From the NCBI GenBank assembly GCA_031263835.1, contig JAISEZ010000203.1:1-9002 (forward strand): DNA of 9,002 bases, written 5' to 3'. Shown piece by piece: positions 1 to 5,423 of the stretch (the first letter of the stretch is position 1; each line of letters begins with the position of its first letter). Source of the DNA: Tannerella sp. Its GTDB lineage: Bacteria; Bacteroidota; Bacteroidia; Bacteroidales; Tannerellaceae. The translations under genes were made by a program, and so were the position numbers. Under the pieces are notes generated by a model, which had not been told where the DNA came from, did no database searches, and saw only the letters and a list, made by a program, of their open reading frames with translations.

Positions 1-535
1 GGTCAATCCCGTCGACGCCGATAAACAGCTTGTTGCACGACAGGCTTTCCAGCATGGTTTCCGCGTAATGGCCGATGACCGATACGGAATTTTTGCGAAT
101 CGTTCCTCCCAGCTGGATAACGTCGATAAAGGGATTGTAGCACAGCGAGAGCGACACCCTGACCGAAGAGGTGATGACCGTAATCTGTTCGCGGATGTCA
201 ATCGCATGGGCAAAGGCCAGCAGCGTCGTTCCCGAGGCAATGATAATCTTGTCCTCCGCCTCCAGCAGCTTGCCGGCTGCCCGGGCAATGCGCAGCTTTT
301 CCTCGATTTGCATCTTCTCCTTCACGTCGATATGCTTGTCGGTTATAATCGACGTAAGATTGCTGGCGCTTCCGTGACTGCGCTGCAGCAGTTTCTTCTC
401 TTCAAGCAGTTTCAAATCCTTCCGGATCGTTACCTCCGAGGCATCCAGTTCCCGGCTGAGGTCGCTCACCTTTACATATCCCTGCTGTTTCAGTTGCTCA
501 AGGATGAATTTCTGTCGTTCGGCAATATTGGCCAT
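1..535 (-). CDS. DeoR/GlpR-family transcriptional regulator, C-terminus cut by window edge
   Basis: Translating the minus strand from the ATG at 535 gives 178 codons with no stop before the edge. Residues 1-57 form the DeoR-type winged helix-turn-helix: it starts MANIAERQKFILEQLKQQG, and the recognition helix includes SEVTIRKDLKLLEE followed by RSHGSA. From about residue 75 comes the sugar-phosphate sensor domain, with the ligand-pocket stretch ASGTTLLAFA (about 100-109), LGGTIRKNSVSVIG (about 142-155) and LFIGVDGID at the cut end. Family members are usually about 250 aa, so roughly 70 residues lie outside the window. DeoR/GlpR proteins are typically repressors of sugar or polyol catabolism that release DNA when a phosphorylated sugar binds; the target here cannot be told because the downstream genes are not visible. 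It lies 144 bp after the LolA-like gene, in the same direction, with its own promoter-like box. The start is secure because the family N-terminus begins here. Confidence 0.93.
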   Translation of the reverse strand, partial: MANIAERQKFILEQLKQQGYVKVSDLSRELDASEVTIRKDLKLLEEKKLLQRSHGSASNLTSIITDKHIDVKEKMQIEEKLRIARAAGKLLEAEDKIIIASGTTLLAFAHAIDIREQITVITSSVRVSLSLCYNPFIDVIQLGGTIRKNSVSVIGHYAETMLESLSCNKLFIGVDGID

Positions 536-567
536 GTTACGTGTTTTTATTCATTATTTTGACGGTG

Positions 568-575
568 CAAACATA
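568..575 (-). promoter_or_regulatory. Bacteroidota -7 box for the DeoR-type gene
   Basis: The minus strand reads TATGTTTG (then C), an exact match to the Bacteroidota -7 consensus TAnnTTTG, 33 bp before the deoR-type ATG. A T-rich stretch (GGTTTTTT, 592-599) lies at about the right distance for a -33 element but is degenerate. A second exact match, TATTTTTG at 610-617, could be an alternative start but lacks a -33 partner. A short, AT-rich leader would result. Confidence 0.55.
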
Positions 576-641
576 GTAAAAAATCGGCAGGAAAAAACCG
601 TCCGGAAGACAAAAATAGTATTTATACTTTACGCGGTATAA

Positions 642-676
642 TCACTAATCACTCACCACTAATCACTAATCACTAA
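642..676. repeat. Five-unit 7-bp tandem repeat downstream of the LolA-like gene
   Basis: On the plus strand five consecutive heptamers occur with no gap: TCACTAA, TCACTCA, CCACTAA, TCACTAA, TCACTAA. Three are identical and two differ at one base. The array begins 3 bp after the stop codon of the LolA-like gene, within its 3' untranslated region. It forms no hairpin and no reading frame. It is a microsatellite-type repeat whose copy number may vary between strains; no function is visible. Confidence 0.85.
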
Positions 677-679
677 TTT

Positions 680-1324
680 CTACTCCCTCAAGTCCACGAT
701 TTCCGCATTCGGGTAGTCGGCTGCGGGAAAGGTAAACGTCCCGTCCGGCGGGTTGAGGCCCGTCTGCATCCGGCTGATTCGGATGACGCTCCGAAGTTTG
801 TTTTTCATCGTCACGGTCATCCTGACCGGCAACGCTGTCGCCCTGTCCAGCTGCAACTCCACCGTCTCCACGTCCTGATTGCCTCTGGCCGACAGCGAAA
901 CGTCGTCGGCCATTTTTCCTTCACCGGTAGTGCTTTCGCCGGTATGGGCCGCTTTGAAGCCTTTCTTCCACGTGCGCAGCAGCGTCATCGGGTTGGTAAA
1001 CTGCAACTCTTCGCCCGAGGGACGGGTGATATTCACTTCCTCCGTGCGCACCACATACGTCCACTGCGTCGTACCGTCGTACCACGTGTGCACGTCGGGC
1101 GTGAACAGTACGAATTGGTCGCCCTTCATCCGAATCGTCCCTTCCATACTTTCCGAAACGTGCTGGCTTTCACCGCGGATATTCGCCACAAAATGCGCCG
1201 AGATTCCGCCGGATTTCTCATAGGCGGCCACGGCCTTCTCCATCAGCGCTTCGGCTTTCTGCGCCGGAGCAAAACCCGTTGCCGCCAGCCAGCAACACAT
1301 GATTTGTATCACTTTCCGTTTCAT
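680..1324 (-). CDS. lolA: LolA-like outer-membrane lipoprotein carrier protein
   Basis: The product is 214 aa. Residues 1-21 form a signal peptide (KRK, a hydrophobic core, then the cleavage site APA/Q), so it should be periplasmic. The rest fits the LolA beta-sandwich family: EALMEKAVAAYEKSGGISAHF at the N-terminus (a helix leading into the first strand), G-x-I-x-M-K-G-D-x-F at about 62-71, the W-Y-D-G-x-T-x-W-x-Y turn at about 81-90, and NPMTLLRTWKKGF (about 111-123). Length agrees with the family. LolA ferries lipoproteins across the periplasm from the LolCDE transporter to the outer membrane; Bacteroidota often have divergent copies, so the exact cargo is inferred. Its ATG overlaps the ftsK stop codon in ATGA, which implies translational coupling and co-transcription from the ftsK promoter. 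The fimbrial lipoproteins on the other side of the intergenic region are plausible cargo, but nothing links them directly. Confidence 0.85.
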   Translation of the reverse strand: MKRKVIQIMCCWLAATGFAPAQKAEALMEKAVAAYEKSGGISAHFVANIRGESQHVSESMEGTIRMKGDQFVLFTPDVHTWYDGTTQWTYVVRTEEVNITRPSGEELQFTNPMTLLRTWKKGFKAAHTGESTTGEGKMADDVSLSARGNQDVETVELQLDRATALPVRMTVTMKNKLRSVIRISRMQTGLNPPDGTFTFPAADYPNAEIVDLRE

Positions 1325-3765
1325 TTCAATGCCGCCAGTTTAAGTTCCAGTGTATATTCGTCCGGTATCAGTACCTGCCGCGCCTTGCTGCCTTCGGCCG
1401 GGCCGACGATGCCGGCGCGTTCCAGCTGATCCATCAGGCGGCCGGCACGGTTGTAGCCGAGGGAAAGCTTGCGCTGAATCAGCGAGGTGGAACCCTGCTG
1501 CTGAATCACGATCAGGCGGGCGGCTTCCTCAAACATCGGGTCGCGATCGCCAAGGTCAACGTCTCCTGCCGTTCCTCCCCCGTCCGGTATAAATTCCGGC
1601 AGTTCGTAGGCGCTTCCGAAGCCCGGCTGCCGGCCGATGAAGGAGGCGATGTTTTCTACCTCCGGCGTGTCGACAAAGGCGCACTGTACCCGCGTCATGT
1701 CGATGCTCCCGCCGGAGAAAAGCAGGTCGCCGCGTCCAATCAGCTTGTTGGCGCCCGGCTGGTCGAGAATCGTTCGCGAATCGACCATCTGGGAAACGCG
1801 GAAGGCTACGCGCGTGGGGAAGTTGGCCTTGATGTTTCCGGTGATGATGCTGGTGGACGGGCGCTGGGTGGCGATAATCATGTGGATGCCGACGGCCCTG
1901 GCCTTCTGCGCAATCCGCGCAATGGGCATTTCTATTTCCTTGCCCGCCTGCATGATCAGGTCGCCAAACTCGTCGATAACCACTACGATGTAGGGCATGT
2001 AGCGGTGTCCCTTTTCGGGATTCAGGCGGCGGCGGACGAACTTGTCATTGTATTCCCTGATATTGCGCACGTGGGCTTTCGTCAGCAGTTCGTAGCGGTC
2101 GTCCATCTCCTTGCAGAGCGAGTTGAGGGTGTTGACCACCCGGGTGCAGTCGGTGATGATGGCCTTGTCTTCGTCCGGCAGCTTGGCCAGGTAGTGACAT
2201 TCTATCTTGCTGTAGATGCTGAATTCTACCATTTTGGGGTCGACAAGCACCAGCTTCATTTCCGAAGGATGCTTCTTGTAGAGCAGCGAGGTGATGATGG
2301 CGTTCAGGCCGACCGACTTGCCCTGTCCCGTGGCGCCGGCCATCAGGAGGTGAGGCGCCTTGCAGAGGTCGAACATGAAGACGTCGTTCGTAATCGTGCG
2401 TCCCAGCGCGATGGGCAGGTCGAATTTGCTTTCGCTGAACTTGCGCGAAGCTATCAGCGGCTGCATGGATACAATCTGCGCGTCTTTGTTGGGCACTTCG
2501 AGGCCGATGGTTCCCTTGCCGGGCATGGGCGCAATGATACGTATCCCCAGCGCCGAAAGCCGCAGGGCGATGTCGTCTTCCAGATTCCTGATTTTGCGGA
2601 TGGGTACGCCCACGGCCGGTACGACTTCGTAGAGCGTCAGCGTCGGCCCCACGGTCGCGTTGATGGATACGATGTGGATGCCAAAGTCTTCCAGCGTTTT
2701 CTTGATGCGTTTCTTGTTTTCGTTCTGCTCTTCGTTATCGAAGACATGCGCCTGGTCGTATATTTTCAGCAAATCCAGCGTCGGGAAACAGTAGCCCGAC
2801 AGATCCAGACGCGGATCGTAAGGACCCAGCGACGATCTGTCATACGGATCATCGTCGTCGTCCATCGGCGACGGACGCCGCGGCCCAGGCGGTTCCGGAG
2901 GCGGCTGAACATCGCCTTCAGACGGCTCGTCGTCCTCTTTGCCATCAGGTATGTGGATGATAAACGGAGTGTCGTCGTCGTCGTCGCCTGCCGTTCCGCC
3001 GCCACCGCTGCCTTTGCCCTTCTCCTCTCCTTCATCGTCATCATCGTCCTCTTCTTTCTCTTCCTTCCCGCCTTTCGGTTCAGTGCGTTTCCGCGGTTTC
3101 GGTTTCGGCCAGTGCCATTTCCACCGGTGTTCAATCCATTCAAACGAAAAGAATTTCTGCAGCAGGGGGACGACTTTTGCACTCAGACAGATGGCAATGA
3201 CCAGCATACTGACCAGCAGCAGCAGAATCACACCCGGTTTGCCGATGTTTCTTTCCAGCATTTCCGTGAGATAAACGCCCTGCCGTCCGCCCGGAACGAG
3301 GAATGAGTCTTTCCCCGTAAAGAAAAACGACAGAAACAGGGAACTCCATAACAGCAAGGCCGTGCACAGCAGAAAACATTTGAGCAGGGAGAAGCGGTGG
3401 TAGATGCCCATCCACTTCACCCCCACCGCACCCAGATAGAACAGGATGAAAAAGGAGGATATTCCGAACCACCGGTTCATCAACAGATTGGCTATACAGG
3501 CGCCGCGGACGCCGGCCCAGTTCTTTACCGTCTCGCCGTTGCCGACGAGCAAACGCCAGAGCGGGAGATTCTCGATGGCGCTCTGGTCGTCTTTGCCGGT
3601 ATAGAAGAACGAAAGCAGTGCAGTCCCCGCGTAAATCACCAGCACACAGAGAAACAAACCCGTCAGGAAACGCACGCGGTCATTCGTAAAGAATGTGCCG
3701 AGCCATTCCCACCCGTTGTCCGCACTCTTCCCGGAATGTTTTCTTTTTGTCGATTTCTTTGCCAT
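1321..3765 (-). CDS. ftsK: DNA translocase FtsK
   Basis: The product is 814 aa from the ATG at 3765. An in-frame ATG at 3855 is rejected because the promoter (3795-3825) lies between the two, and MAKKSTKRKH is a typical start. Residues about 32-55, 100-118, 127-149 and 176-196 are four membrane segments that place it at the division septum. Residues about 221-320 are a linker with several runs of Asp plus Gly and Pro. The motor (about 330-730) has the Walker A motif GATGQGKS at 477-484, Walker B IVVVIDE at 593-599, and IIATQRPS at 630-637. Residues 740-805 form the gamma winged helix, with IQRKLSLGYNRAGRLMDQLE, which reads polar DNA signals and activates XerCD. FtsK pumps chromosome ends apart and helps resolve dimers during division. 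Domain order and length are normal for the family. The gene is followed by the LolA-like gene with a 4-bp overlap. Confidence 0.97.
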   Translation of the reverse strand: MAKKSTKRKHSGKSADNGWEWLGTFFTNDRVRFLTGLFLCVLVIYAGTALLSFFYTGKDDQSAIENLPLWRLLVGNGETVKNWAGVRGACIANLLMNRWFGISSFFILFYLGAVGVKWMGIYHRFSLLKCFLLCTALLLWSSLFLSFFFTGKDSFLVPGGRQGVYLTEMLERNIGKPGVILLLLVSMLVIAICLSAKVVPLLQKFFSFEWIEHRWKWHWPKPKPRKRTEPKGGKEEKEEDDDDDEGEEKGKGSGGGGTAGDDDDDTPFIIHIPDGKEDDEPSEGDVQPPPEPPGPRRPSPMDDDDDPYDRSSLGPYDPRLDLSGYCFPTLDLLKIYDQAHVFDNEEQNENKKRIKKTLEDFGIHIVSINATVGPTLTLYEVVPAVGVPIRKIRNLEDDIALRLSALGIRIIAPMPGKGTIGLEVPNKDAQIVSMQPLIASRKFSESKFDLPIALGRTITNDVFMFDLCKAPHLLMAGATGQGKSVGLNAIITSLLYKKHPSEMKLVLVDPKMVEFSIYSKIECHYLAKLPDEDKAIITDCTRVVNTLNSLCKEMDDRYELLTKAHVRNIREYNDKFVRRRLNPEKGHRYMPYIVVVIDEFGDLIMQAGKEIEMPIARIAQKARAVGIHMIIATQRPSTSIITGNIKANFPTRVAFRVSQMVDSRTILDQPGANKLIGRGDLLFSGGSIDMTRVQCAFVDTPEVENIASFIGRQPGFGSAYELPEFIPDGGGTAGDVDLGDRDPMFEEAARLIVIQQQGSTSLIQRKLSLGYNRAGRLMDQLERAGIVGPAEGSKARQVLIPDEYTLELKLAALK

Positions 3766-3794
3766 ACAGTTCTTTCGGAATATCAAATTGCGTG

Positions 3795-3825
3795 CAAAGA
3801 TAAAGATTATAATCCGATAAATCAA
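3795..3825 (-). promoter_or_regulatory. Bacteroidota-type promoter of ftsK-lolA
   Basis: On the minus strand a -7 box TATCTTTG (3795-3802, then C) is an exact TAnnTTTG match. GTTG with the -33 core TTG at 3823-3825 lies 20 bp upstream, inside the usual 19-21 bp range. The -7 box ends 29 bp before the ATG at 3765, and the leader contains AAAGAAC just before the start. This promoter lies inside any longer frame starting at 3855, which supports the 3765 start. Confidence 0.7.
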
Positions 3826-3956
3826 CCGGCGAAGGAGTGAGGGGGGGCAATTCAATTTGTCGCACTGTGCTATGCCTGCGGCGTGATGCGATCATTTGAA
3901 ATGTACCCGTAGCCCCCGTTCCTTTTCCACTGCGCACGGACTGAAACTGTGATTTT

Positions 3957-4065
3957 GGGAACAGGCTGTTCCCTTCTCAGGGAACAGGCGATTCCCAGGG
4001 AAGGGAACAGGCTGTTCCCAGGGAAGGGAACAGGCGATTCCCTGAGAAGGGAACAGCCTGTTCCC
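3957..4065. repeat. Array of five 17-bp palindromes at exact 23-bp period
   Basis: Units start at 3957, 3980, 4003, 4026 and 4049. Units 1 and 3 are GGGAACAGGCTGTTCCC, units 2 and 4 are GGGAACAGGCGATTCCC, and unit 5 is GGGAACAGCCTGTTCCC, the exact reverse complement of unit 1. Units 1, 3 and 5 are palindromes around one central base. Spacers are always 6 bp: TTCTCA, AGGGAA, AGGGAA, TGAGAA. The first spacer is the reverse complement of the last, so 3957-3979 and 4043-4065 are perfect 23-bp inverted arms. A decayed sixth unit (GGGAAAATGC) begins in register at 4072. Neighbouring units can also pair: CTGTTCCCT and AGGGAACAG form a 9-bp stem around TCTC at 3965-3986. A 23-bp period shifts reading frame, so this is not a protein repeat, and identical spacers exclude CRISPR. 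Possible roles are multi-site protein binding, an RNA structure or a mobile palindrome; none is shown. Confidence 0.9.
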
Positions 4066-4305
4066 GGAAACGGGAAAATGCCCGACGGAACACCGCTTCT
4101 TTCTTCATGCTCCATTTTTCCATGCTTTGCCTTCCTGCACAGGTAAGCCGTGCCGCACACGGTATAATTTCCAGTTGCTGCGATGCTATTTTGCCTTCGC
4201 CGTTTCAAATCACCCTGTTTTTCATCCGGAACAGCGTTGAAACATTCCCGTCTGGAATGCCATTTTGACACCTTTTTCATGCGTCAACCACGAAAAATAA
4301 GACAC

Positions 4306-4344
4306 AACGGTGACATATTGTCGCCGTTTAAGTTAAAAACGGCG
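4306..4344. promoter_or_regulatory. Three alternating half-sites upstream of the fimbrillin promoter (putative operator)
   Basis: The half-site AACGGYG occurs three times with starts exactly 16 bp apart and alternating orientation: AACGGTG (4306-4312), CGCCGTT (4322-4328, inverted) and AACGGCG (4338-4344). The first pair forms a 10-bp stem with one G-T pair around a 3-base loop. The second pair forms a perfect 8-bp stem (CGCCGTTT and AAACGGCG) around a 7-base loop. The middle copy can join only one of the two, so the structures exclude each other. The cluster lies about 14-66 bp upstream of the sigma-54-like element, so it would be upstream of the transcript and is better read as binding sites for a dimeric activator or repressor than as an RNA switch. 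Confidence 0.55.
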
Positions 4345-4357
4345 GAAATAAACATTC

Positions 4358-4372
4358 TGGCACTGTTTTTGC
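4358..4372 (+). promoter_or_regulatory. Sigma-54 (-24/-12) type promoter of the fimbrillin genes
   Basis: TGGCACTGTTTTTGC matches the sigma-54 consensus TGGCACG-N4-TTGC at every fixed base except the seventh (T for G). The invariant GG at 4359-4360 and GC at 4371-4372 are at the exact required spacing. Transcription would start near 4384, leaving a leader of about 27 bases that is AT-rich and A-rich before the ATG at 4411, as expected in Bacteroidota. No TAnnTTTG box for the housekeeping sigma factor was found in the preceding 150 bp; the nearest, TGTTTTTG at 4364-4371, breaks the invariant TA. Sigma-54 promoters need an AAA+ activator bound upstream, and the half-site cluster at 4306-4344 is a candidate site. 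Confidence 0.6.
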
Positions 4373-4410
4373 GCATACCGAAACGTATTCAAATTTAAAC
4401 AATAACAGAT

Positions 4411-5331
4411 ATGAAAAAAGAATTAGTTTTAGTAGCCCTTGGGGCAGCAGTGAGTTTAGTTTCGTGCTCTTCGGAATTCGACATTCCCGGTAAAACGGAA
4501 CCCGGCGTTCAATCGTCACCCGTCAAGTTTTCCTCGTCCATCAACGGCGCCACGCCGCAGACACGTGCCGGAAACAATACGTGGGAAGCAGGTAACACCA
4601 TCGGTATTTTTATGGTGAACGGCACGCCTGAAATCGTAGATAACACAGCAAACAGGGCCTACAAAACCCTGGACGGTTCGAAGAACTTCTCTCCCGTATC
4701 GCCGAGCGACAATATCTATTATCCGGTGGACGGAAGTACGGTGAACTTCATCTCCTATTATCCCTGGCAAGCCGGCAAGTCGCTGGACAATCTCTACCCC
4801 GTGGACGTAACCGACCAGAACAATCCCGTCGACATCGACCTGCTCTACGCCAAAACGGCGACCGGATACAGCAAGGCAGCCTCCGGCAACACGGTTCAGC
4901 TCCAGTTCGACCACAAGTTGACCCACATGGTGTTGAACATCACTCCGGACGCCGGACTGACGGAAGCGGATTTGGAAGACATGGTCGTTACCGTCAAGGG
5001 ATTGAACACCGCGACTACGCTCAACCTCAAAGACGGCACCCTGGGAACGCCTGACGCCGTCGCCGACATCGTGATGAAAACGCAGAAAAACGGGCTTAAA
5101 TCCGACGCCATCCTGGTGCCCCAGTCCATAGTGGCCAACGCGGTGAGCATAGAGTTCCGGATTGATACGGACAACGGCACAGAGGTCTTTAAATGGAATG
5201 TGCCCGCAACCACGTTCGAATCCAAAAAGGAATATGTCTATACAGTGACCATTACCCGGACGGGAATCGACGTCACCGGAGAAATCAACGAGTGGGAAGC
5301 CGGTACGGGCGGCAGCGGTACCGCAGACTAA
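4411..5331 (+). CDS. Fimbrillin-family lipoprotein 1 (Mfa/FimA-like structural subunit)
   Basis: The product is 306 aa. A lipoprotein signal peptide ends in the lipobox LVSC, with the lipidated Cys at residue 19. It is followed by PVKFSSSI and QTRAGNNTW, where Arg52 is at the place where fimbrillins are cut by a trypsin-like protease before polymerisation. The fimbrillin core carries NTIGIFMVNG (62-71), NIYYPVDGSTVNFISYYPW (101-119), YPVDVTDQNNPVDIDLLYAK (129-148), FDHKLTHMVLNI (167-178) and the late strands KEYVYTVTITRTG. The C-terminus GEINEWEAGTGGSG is the usual end of such subunits. By analogy with type V pili, the protein would reach the outer membrane as a lipoprotein, be trimmed, and join by strand exchange. 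It is first in the cluster, behind the sigma-54-like promoter and before a hairpin, which fits a more abundant major subunit (inference). Confidence 0.88.
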   Translation: MKKELVLVALGAAVSLVSCSSEFDIPGKTEPGVQSSPVKFSSSINGATPQTRAGNNTWEAGNTIGIFMVNGTPEIVDNTANRAYKTLDGSKNFSPVSPSDNIYYPVDGSTVNFISYYPWQAGKSLDNLYPVDVTDQNNPVDIDLLYAKTATGYSKAASGNTVQLQFDHKLTHMVLNITPDAGLTEADLEDMVVTVKGLNTATTLNLKDGTLGTPDAVADIVMKTQKNGLKSDAILVPQSIVANAVSIEFRIDTDNGTEVFKWNVPATTFESKKEYVYTVTITRTGIDVTGEINEWEAGTGGSGTAD

Positions 5332-5338
5332 TCCAACC

Positions 5339-5404
5339 CGGGCGGGCGGCTACTCCCGGAAAGGCAACCCCTTCCGGGAAGCCGGACGCTCGCCCGTCAT
5401 TTTA
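5339..5404 (+). terminator. Hairpin after fimbrillin 1, possible attenuator or leaky terminator
   Basis: An inner stem TCCCGGAA/TTCCGGGA (5354-5361 with 5372-5379) can be extended by GG/CC around a small loop. Outer segments CGGGCG (5339-5344) and CGCCCG (5391-5396) can close a longer imperfect structure, followed by TCATTTT. The T run is short, so termination would probably be partial. It sits 7 bp after the stop of fimbrillin 1 in the 92-bp gap before gene 2, and no promoter-like element was seen in that gap. Partial termination here would make gene 1 more abundant than genes 2 and 3. Confidence 0.45.
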
Positions 5405-5423
5405 ACCGCCCGTTTACAGACAC

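Larger units (their letters stand above)
3766..4410. other. 645-bp divergent intergenic region between ftsK and the fimbrillin genes
   Basis: From left to right it holds the ftsK promoter (3795-3825), a featureless stretch with a run of seven G (3841-3847), the 23-bp-period palindrome array (3957-4065), a featureless stretch with a small inverted repeat CATTCC/GGAATG (4243-4259), the three-half-site cluster (4306-4344) and the sigma-54-like promoter (4358-4372). Open frames of up to 136 codons cross it on both strands, but they run through the repeats and promoters, have no recognisable domains and are not credible genes. No RNA gene was recognised. Confidence 0.8.

Noticed and set aside
537..554. 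Six-codon leader frame (MNKNT, stop) one base before the deoR-type ATG
   Set aside because: It is short enough to be chance in AT-rich DNA, with no hairpin or regulatory codons to suggest attenuation.
1882..3306. 474-codon plus-strand open frame opposite ftsK
   Set aside because: It is an antisense shadow of a well-supported ftsK gene; the product is a Val/Arg/Asp-rich sequence reflecting GC-rich codon complement.
3841..3847. Run of seven G upstream of the ftsK promoter, a possible phase-variable tract
   Set aside because: It is short, lies 16 bp upstream of the -33 element, and a variable switch on an essential-type division gene is implausible.
3766..3855. N-terminal extension of FtsK from an ATG at 3855
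   Set aside because: The extension contains the ftsK promoter boxes, and residues before MAKKSTKRKH look like translated AT-rich non-coding DNA.
3957..4065. Regular repeat array that could be taken for CRISPR
   Set aside because: The repeat is 17 bp and the spacers are only 6 bp, two of them identical and the other two reverse complements; CRISPR spacers are about 30 bp and unique, and no cas gene is near.
3957..4065. Palindrome resembling the SOS box GAAC-N4-GTTC
   Set aside because: The gap here is five bases, not four, the B units lack GTTC, and five copies beside ftsK and fimbrillin genes do not fit a LexA operator.
3957..4065. Invertible promoter switch flanked by the 23-bp inverted arms
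   Set aside because: The 63 bp between the arms contain only more palindrome units and no promoter boxes, and no recombinase gene is in the window.
3870..4280. 136-codon minus-strand open frame between ftsK and the fimbrillins
   Set aside because: It runs through the 23-bp palindrome array, whose period shifts frame, and the product is low-complexity with no recognisable fold.
4183..4398. 71-codon plus-strand open frame upstream of fimbrillin 1
   Set aside because: It covers the half-site cluster and the sigma-54-like element, and the product has no recognisable features.
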